Positions 60,504 to 64,000 of a stretch of DNA of 64,000 nt are shown in pieces. Position numbers and translations under genes: made by a program. The DNA is taken from assembly GCF_019977295.1 (NCBI RefSeq), contig NZ_AP024651.1:372001-436000 (forward strand). The letters are read 5' to 3'. The number at the start of each line of letters is the position of its first letter. The first letter of the stretch is position 1. Below the pieces are notes generated by a model. It did not search any database and was not told the origin of the DNA. It saw nothing but the letters and a program-made list of their open reading frames with translations. Source of the stretch: Arthrobacter sp. StoSoilB20. GTDB lineage: Bacteria; Actinomycetota; Actinomycetes; Actinomycetales; Micrococcaceae.

Positions 60504-62021
60504 CTACTTCTTCGAGGCTGTGAAGCCCCAGAGGGGCGGCAGCGTGGAATAGCGCTGCGGCGTGACGGTGATTTCAGTGGTGCTTGCGAAGACGTTGTCG
60601 GACTGGATGTACGGGGCAAACCAGGCCTGGTCCACCAGGTAGGTGTTCAGTTTCCGGAACGTTTCGGTCTGTGCGTCGCCGGTTTCGCCCTGGGCCTTGT
60701 TGATCAGGTCAACCACGGTGGGATCGGAGACGTGGAACGGGTTCCACAGTGATTCAGGCGTGAGCGCGATCTGCGCGAAATCCCACGGACGCGGGCTGTT
60801 GAGTCCGAAGATTGCGGCGGGGTACTTGCCTGCCAGCAGGTCCGAGATGAAGGTCTGGCCGTTCACAGGCTGGTACTGCGGTGTGACGCCGATGGCGGTC
60901 AGCGCTTCGGTCACCGCTGCCTGCTGGTCGGGGTAGACGGGGGATACATCCGGCATCGGCAGCGTGAAGCCGTTCGCATAGCCGGCGTCGGCCAGGAGCT
61001 TCTTCGCGGCGTTGACGTCAAAGGGGTATTTCTTATCCAGCTCAGGAATGAAGGCATCACTGGTGGAGCTGAAGACCTGGCTGGTGGCCTTGCCCTTACC
61101 GCCAAAGACCTTCGCGTGGATGGCGTCGCGATCCAGGGCCATGTTGATCGCCTGGCGGACCTTCGGCTCGGCGAGCGCAGGGACCAGGGAACCCTTGCGG
61201 TCGAACAAGTAGAGGCCGCTGGTGGTGTAGGCGGGGCTTGTCTGGATATTCAGGCCTGCGGACTTGAGGCTGTTTGAATCCTTATCGGTCACTACTGCGA
61301 AGTCTGCTTCACCGGCGCGCAGCGCGTTGAGGATTGCGTTGTTGTCGTTGAAGACTGTGACTTCGACGGTGTCGAACGGGAAGTCTTTGGCGTTCCAGTA
61401 GTCAGCGTTCCGCGTGTAGACGTACTTGATGCCGGTCTGGGATTTTGCTGCGTCCAGGATGTAAGGGCCGGAACCGATGGGAGTGGTGTCCAGCGCCGGT
61501 GTTCCCAAGGCCTTCGGGCTGGCAAGGACACCGGCGGTTCCGCCCAGGTTCGGGACGAGCGAGGGGTCCGGAGCGGAGAGGGTGACCATGAGGTTGGTGG
61601 CGTCGGTGACGGTTACCTCCTGGATGAAGCGCAGCTGGCCGCCGGCTTCGCCCGTCCCCTTGCGGGCCGAGTCCAGGTTGGCTTTGACTGCAGCCGCATC
61701 CAGGGGTGTGCCATCGGTAAATTTGACGCCTTCCCTGATGGTGAGGGACAGCTTCGTCCGGGTGTCATCGTAAGACCACTTGGTCACGATGTTCTCGGCC
61801 GGTTCTCCCTCGTTGGTGTTCCTGAAGAGGGAGTCGTAGACGGGCTGGAGGAACTGGGTGGTGGGGCCGGTTCCGAAGTTTCCCGGAGAGAAGGACTCGG
61901 GCGGGGCAATGGCTGCAATGTCCAATTCGGTGGGGGCGGCGGAACCGCCAGGTGAAGAGCCGGTGCAGGCGGTAAGCGCCATGACGGCTGTGACGGCGGC
62001 AATGCCGACTAATTTGCGCAT
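60504..62021 (-). CDS. ABC importer substrate-binding lipoprotein, family 5
   Basis: 505 residues from the ATG with AGGAG five bases upstream (five further in-frame codons upstream include the ribosome site itself). Signal and lipobox LTAC; the mature protein has SBP_bac_5 features (EPAENIVTKWSYDDTRTKL, FTDGTPLDAAAVKANLDSA). Family 5 proteins bind oligopeptides but also oligosaccharides and glycosides in actinobacteria. As first gene of the glycoside run, it probably captures the glycoside. The leader between promoter and start is about 260 bases. Confidence 0.9.
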   Translation of the reverse strand: MRKLVGIAAVTAVMALTACTGSSPGGSAAPTELDIAAIAPPESFSPGNFGTGPTTQFLQPVYDSLFRNTNEGEPAENIVTKWSYDDTRTKLSLTIREGVKFTDGTPLDAAAVKANLDSARKGTGEAGGQLRFIQEVTVTDATNLMVTLSAPDPSLVPNLGGTAGVLASPKALGTPALDTTPIGSGPYILDAAKSQTGIKYVYTRNADYWNAKDFPFDTVEVTVFNDNNAILNALRAGEADFAVVTDKDSNSLKSAGLNIQTSPAYTTSGLYLFDRKGSLVPALAEPKVRQAINMALDRDAIHAKVFGGKGKATSQVFSSTSDAFIPELDKKYPFDVNAAKKLLADAGYANGFTLPMPDVSPVYPDQQAAVTEALTAIGVTPQYQPVNGQTFISDLLAGKYPAAIFGLNSPRPWDFAQIALTPESLWNPFHVSDPTVVDLINKAQGETGDAQTETFRKLNTYLVDQAWFAPYIQSDNVFASTTEITVTPQRYSTLPPLWGFTASKK

Positions 62022-62284
62022 GTTTCTCCTAGACAAGGCGTCGAAAGCTCAGCTTCGAGGGATTCGACTGGTCTCCGGCAACGACGCAACGGAGATGGAT
62101 AGGTATGGCGGTAAATGCTGGCTGGAATGCCTCTGGAAGGCGCCTTGCTTCACAGGAAATCCTGCGGATTCCTTGAATGCTGTACTGGCGCAGGGCCACG
62201 GGATGCAGGTGGTGTGCTTCATCCCGGTCTCCCTCGCCGTCGAGGTCAATGTTGCTCAGTGGACGCTTTGTGGCGTCTATTACA

Positions 62285-62313
62285 AAGATAATCCGGTCAC
62301 CGGAATAAGTCAA
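62285..62313 (-). promoter_or_regulatory. Promoter of the glycoside import/cleavage operon
   Basis: On the minus strand TTGACT (62308-62313), a 17-base spacer, then TATCTT (62285-62290): close to sigma-70 consensus. The -35 lies inside the 25-bp palindrome at 62301-62325, so a repressor bound there would shut it off. The 62022-62284 leader shows no confident gene or named structure. Confidence 0.7.
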
Positions 62314-62325
62314 TGACTTATTCCG
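62301..62325. promoter_or_regulatory. Operator palindrome before the ABC importer operon
   Basis: CGGAATAAGTCA, one base, then TGACTTATTCCG: perfect 12-bp arms. It lies 11 bases past the end of the ROK gene and overlaps the -35 of the importer promoter. Its sequence is unlike the ROK-upstream site at 63756-63775, so a second regulator may bind. A weak terminator role for ROK is the alternative. Confidence 0.65.
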
Positions 62326-62335
62326 ATGAGCGGAC

Positions 62336-63631
62336 TTAGGCGGACAGGTCCTCGGTGACCGGGCCCTGGTCCTGCTTCTGGTCCTGCTCCAAGGACCGCT
62401 TCAGCGGTTCGGTCAGCCGGGCAAGGAGCCCGGGAAGGTTTTGCTTGGAGAAGAGCTCGCCGAGCACCAGCTGGGCTGCTCCGACAACCCCGCCCACCTG
62501 TTCGTCGATTGCCGACAACTCCACGATCAGGTCAGGTGCGCCCGTTGATGGCAGTCGCTCCAGGACCGCCTGCTGGATGGGCTTGAGCACGATGTCTTTC
62601 GCCCGGGCAATGCCACCGCCCACAACCAGCATGTGCGGCGCGAAGAAGCTGACAAGCGTTGCGAGGCTGCTGCCAAGGAGCGCAGCGGTCCGGCTGAGCA
62701 GTTCAGTCGCCGCGGCGTCCCCATGCTCGGCGGCCAGCGTGACGTCGTAGGCGCGAACGCGCCCGGATTCCTTGAACACTTTCGCCAGGTAGGGGCTGCG
62801 CCCGGTTTCGGCCAGCATCAGGCCATCCCGTTCGATCGCCCACCCGCTGGTGACTGCTTCAAGGCACCCTGTGCGTCCACACCTGCAGGCAACTACCCCG
62901 GCTTCGGGAACGGCGACGTGCCCGATGGAGCCGGCCAGTCCATGCGAGCCCCTGTACAGCCTGCTGTCGGTGATGAGGGCGGCTCCAACTCCAGCTCCGG
63001 CTCCGAAATAGAGCAGGTGCTTTGCCTTGGCGGCCCGCGGATTGCTCTCTATCTCAGCCAGGGCGAGGAGGTTGACGCGGTTGTCGACCCATACTGGAAC
63101 AGGCCACCGCGCTGCGAACTCTTCCCGCACCGGGTAGTCGTCCCAGCCGGGCAGGACCGGCACGCCAACGGGGGTGCCGGTATCGAAATTGACCGGCCCT
63201 GAGAGGCCTACGCCGATTCCGAGCATGTTGTTGTGGCCCTGTTCCCTGACCACTTCCTGGATGATCACGTTGACCTGGTCCAGGATCCGGGCGGGCCCTT
63301 CGCCGACGTCGCATAGTTCCCGGTGGCGGGTGCCGAGCAGGGCGCCGGCAAGGTCCGAGGCGCTGATGACCATTTCATTTGATGCGATGTCCACGCCCAC
63401 CACGTAGCCCGCCTGGGCGTTGAGGGACAAGAGCTTTGCTGTCCGCCCTCCTGTAGAGGGGGCGCGGCCGGGGGAGTGGATGAGCCCGATCTGTTCGAGT
63501 TCTGCAACCCGCTCGGCAACGACGCTCCGGCCCAGGCCCACCTGGTCGGTCAGGGTGGCTTGGGTTATGCCCTCTTCCCACCGGATGGTTTCCAATACGG
63601 ATGCCAGTCCGGTGTATCGCTCTATTGCCAT
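62336..63631 (-). CDS. ROK family transcriptional repressor
   Basis: 431 residues. N-terminal winged helix (about 12-60: ITQATLTDQVGLGRSVVAERV) plus ROK domain. Zinc site H238 and the CRCGRTGCLE motif (C249, C251, C256) is intact. The kinase-type catalytic Asp of ROK sugar kinases (DND/EN-D) is Arg185 in VDNRVNLL, so this is a sensor, not a kinase. It is followed by the importer operon in the same direction and is divergent from a second GH3 gene; it likely controls both in response to a sugar. Confidence 0.9.
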   Translation of the reverse strand: MAIERYTGLASVLETIRWEEGITQATLTDQVGLGRSVVAERVAELEQIGLIHSPGRAPSTGGRTAKLLSLNAQAGYVVGVDIASNEMVISASDLAGALLGTRHRELCDVGEGPARILDQVNVIIQEVVREQGHNNMLGIGVGLSGPVNFDTGTPVGVPVLPGWDDYPVREEFAARWPVPVWVDNRVNLLALAEIESNPRAAKAKHLLYFGAGAGVGAALITDSRLYRGSHGLAGSIGHVAVPEAGVVACRCGRTGCLEAVTSGWAIERDGLMLAETGRSPYLAKVFKESGRVRAYDVTLAAEHGDAAATELLSRTAALLGSSLATLVSFFAPHMLVVGGGIARAKDIVLKPIQQAVLERLPSTGAPDLIVELSAIDEQVGGVVGAAQLVLGELFSKQNLPGLLARLTEPLKRSLEQDQKQDQGPVTEDLSA

Positions 63632-63755
63632 CAGATCTCTTCCTGCATGCCGTCGCCCACCGCGTCAGTGCCGTGGTGATGAATCCAGTCCGCAAAGCGA
63701 AGCCGTTCGGGCACTTCCACGTGCCATCATCCTCCAGCTTCGCGTCGCCAAACAA

Positions 63756-63775
63756 TAAAAGTCTAGCAACTTTTA
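63756..63775. promoter_or_regulatory. Operator between ROK gene and GH3 gene
   Basis: TAAAAGT-CTAGCA-ACTTTTA, 7-bp arms with 6-base centre, in the divergent region and 47 bases before the GH3 start. AT-rich sites of this shape are typical for ROK (XylR/NagC-like) repressors. Confidence 0.7.
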
Positions 63776-63822
63776 CCGGTCATCGGATAAACTATATGAA
63801 ACCCATCACACAAGGAGGCCGC

Positions 63823-64000
63823 GTGCGGCGATCTGTTTCAACCACTGAAGACGGTGTCCAGTACCGGGACTTGAACGGGAACGGTGTACTGGATCCCTAC
63901 GAAGATCCCCGCCTGGATGCGGCAACGCGCGCCGCGGATCTCCTGTCGCGTTTGTCGGTGGAAGAAAAAGTCGGACTGCTGTTCAACACGGTCATGGTCG
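63823..64000 (+). CDS. GH3 family beta-glycosidase (5' part, runs off window)
   Basis: 59 codons visible, from a GTG with AAGGAGG eight bases upstream; the frame is open to the window end. The product opens with QYRDLNGNGVLDPYED then LLSRLSVEEKVGLL, the N-terminal pattern of one GH3 beta-glucosidase subgroup. Residues 16-27 (DLNGNGVLDPYE) fit an EF-hand-like calcium loop. No signal peptide is seen, so it is intracellular. It is divergent from the ROK repressor gene, presumably its regulator, and is a second GH3 besides the one at 48997-51231. Confidence 0.85.
   Translation, partial: MRRSVSTTEDGVQYRDLNGNGVLDPYEDPRLDAATRAADLLSRLSVEEKVGLLFNTVMV

Noticed and set aside
62029..62313. 94-codon reading frame upstream of the binding-protein gene
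   Set aside because: Its start lies inside the predicted -35 and operator, so it could not be on that transcript, and the product resembles nothing.
62336..63631. ROK protein as a sugar kinase
   Set aside because: It has an N-terminal winged helix, and Arg replaces the catalytic Asp in VDNRVN.
63375..63755. 126-codon minus-strand frame overlapping the ROK gene start
   Set aside because: It overlaps the ROK coding region in another frame, with Arg-rich composition typical of GC-rich shadow frames.

Overview
The window reads as chromosomal DNA of a high-GC Gram-positive actinobacterium, most likely Arthrobacter or a close relative (Paenarthrobacter, Pseudarthrobacter; Micrococcaceae). The reasons are the high GC and GC-rich third codon positions, a fru PTS locus with its own HPr, an ANTAR regulator, DUF222/HNH proteins, frequent GTG starts and ATGA-overlapped operons, and a carotenoid operon in the gene order of C50 (decaprenoxanthin-type) producers. 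I see no rRNA, tRNA, insertion sequence, prophage or CRISPR array.

Layout. 0.1-1.3 kb: membrane protein plus TetR regulator. 1.4-5.7 kb: fruR-fruK-fruA-ptsH, with an operator/promoter before fruR. 5.8-9.6 kb: two paralogous zinc-ribbon proteins either side of a GAF-ANTAR regulator, then a YbdK-type carboxylate-amine ligase. 9.9-11.4 kb: VOC protein, AraC regulator, esterase. 11.5-15.8 kb: LacI regulator, beta-phosphoglucomutase-like HAD enzyme and GH65 phosphorylase for a glucosyl disaccharide. 15.8-22 kb: PucR regulator facing an FMN alpha-hydroxy-acid oxidase, a polar-amino-acid-type ABC importer and RidA. 22-25 kb: sigma factor with a built-in zinc-finger tail, and small unknown genes. 25-30.4 kb: MFS exporter, GH26-like enzyme, MarR regulator, methyltransferase, LysM lipoprotein. 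30.4-32.3 kb: an orphan monomeric PheRS-like ligase behind a structured leader, and a lipoprotein. 32.4-35.7 kb: HNH/DUF222 protein, a minisatellite stretch, a TspO-like protein. 35.8-43 kb: operon idi-crtE-crtB-crtI-crtYe-(crtYf/crtEb fusion) between two MarR genes. 43-46 kb: CPBP-like protein, degenerate EAL protein, SGNH hydrolase.

46.3-64 kb is a glycoside-catabolism locus. From a promoter near 62.3 kb a long minus-strand gene run encodes a family-5 (oligopeptide-type) ABC importer, a GMC flavin oxidoreductase, a small DUF6379-like subunit and a TIM-barrel subunit (together resembling C-glycoside 3-oxidase plus C-glycoside deglycosidase), an MFS transporter, a Gfo/Idh dehydrogenase, GH3 and GH35-like glycosidases and an esterase. 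A ROK repressor sits upstream, divergent from another GH3 gene that runs off the window. The inferred job is to import plant glycosides, oxidise the sugar at C3, eliminate the aglycone, and process the keto-sugar while exporting the aglycone.

Across the window many genes end in, or are followed by, short tandem repeats (12-76 bp units), an unusually consistent pattern.
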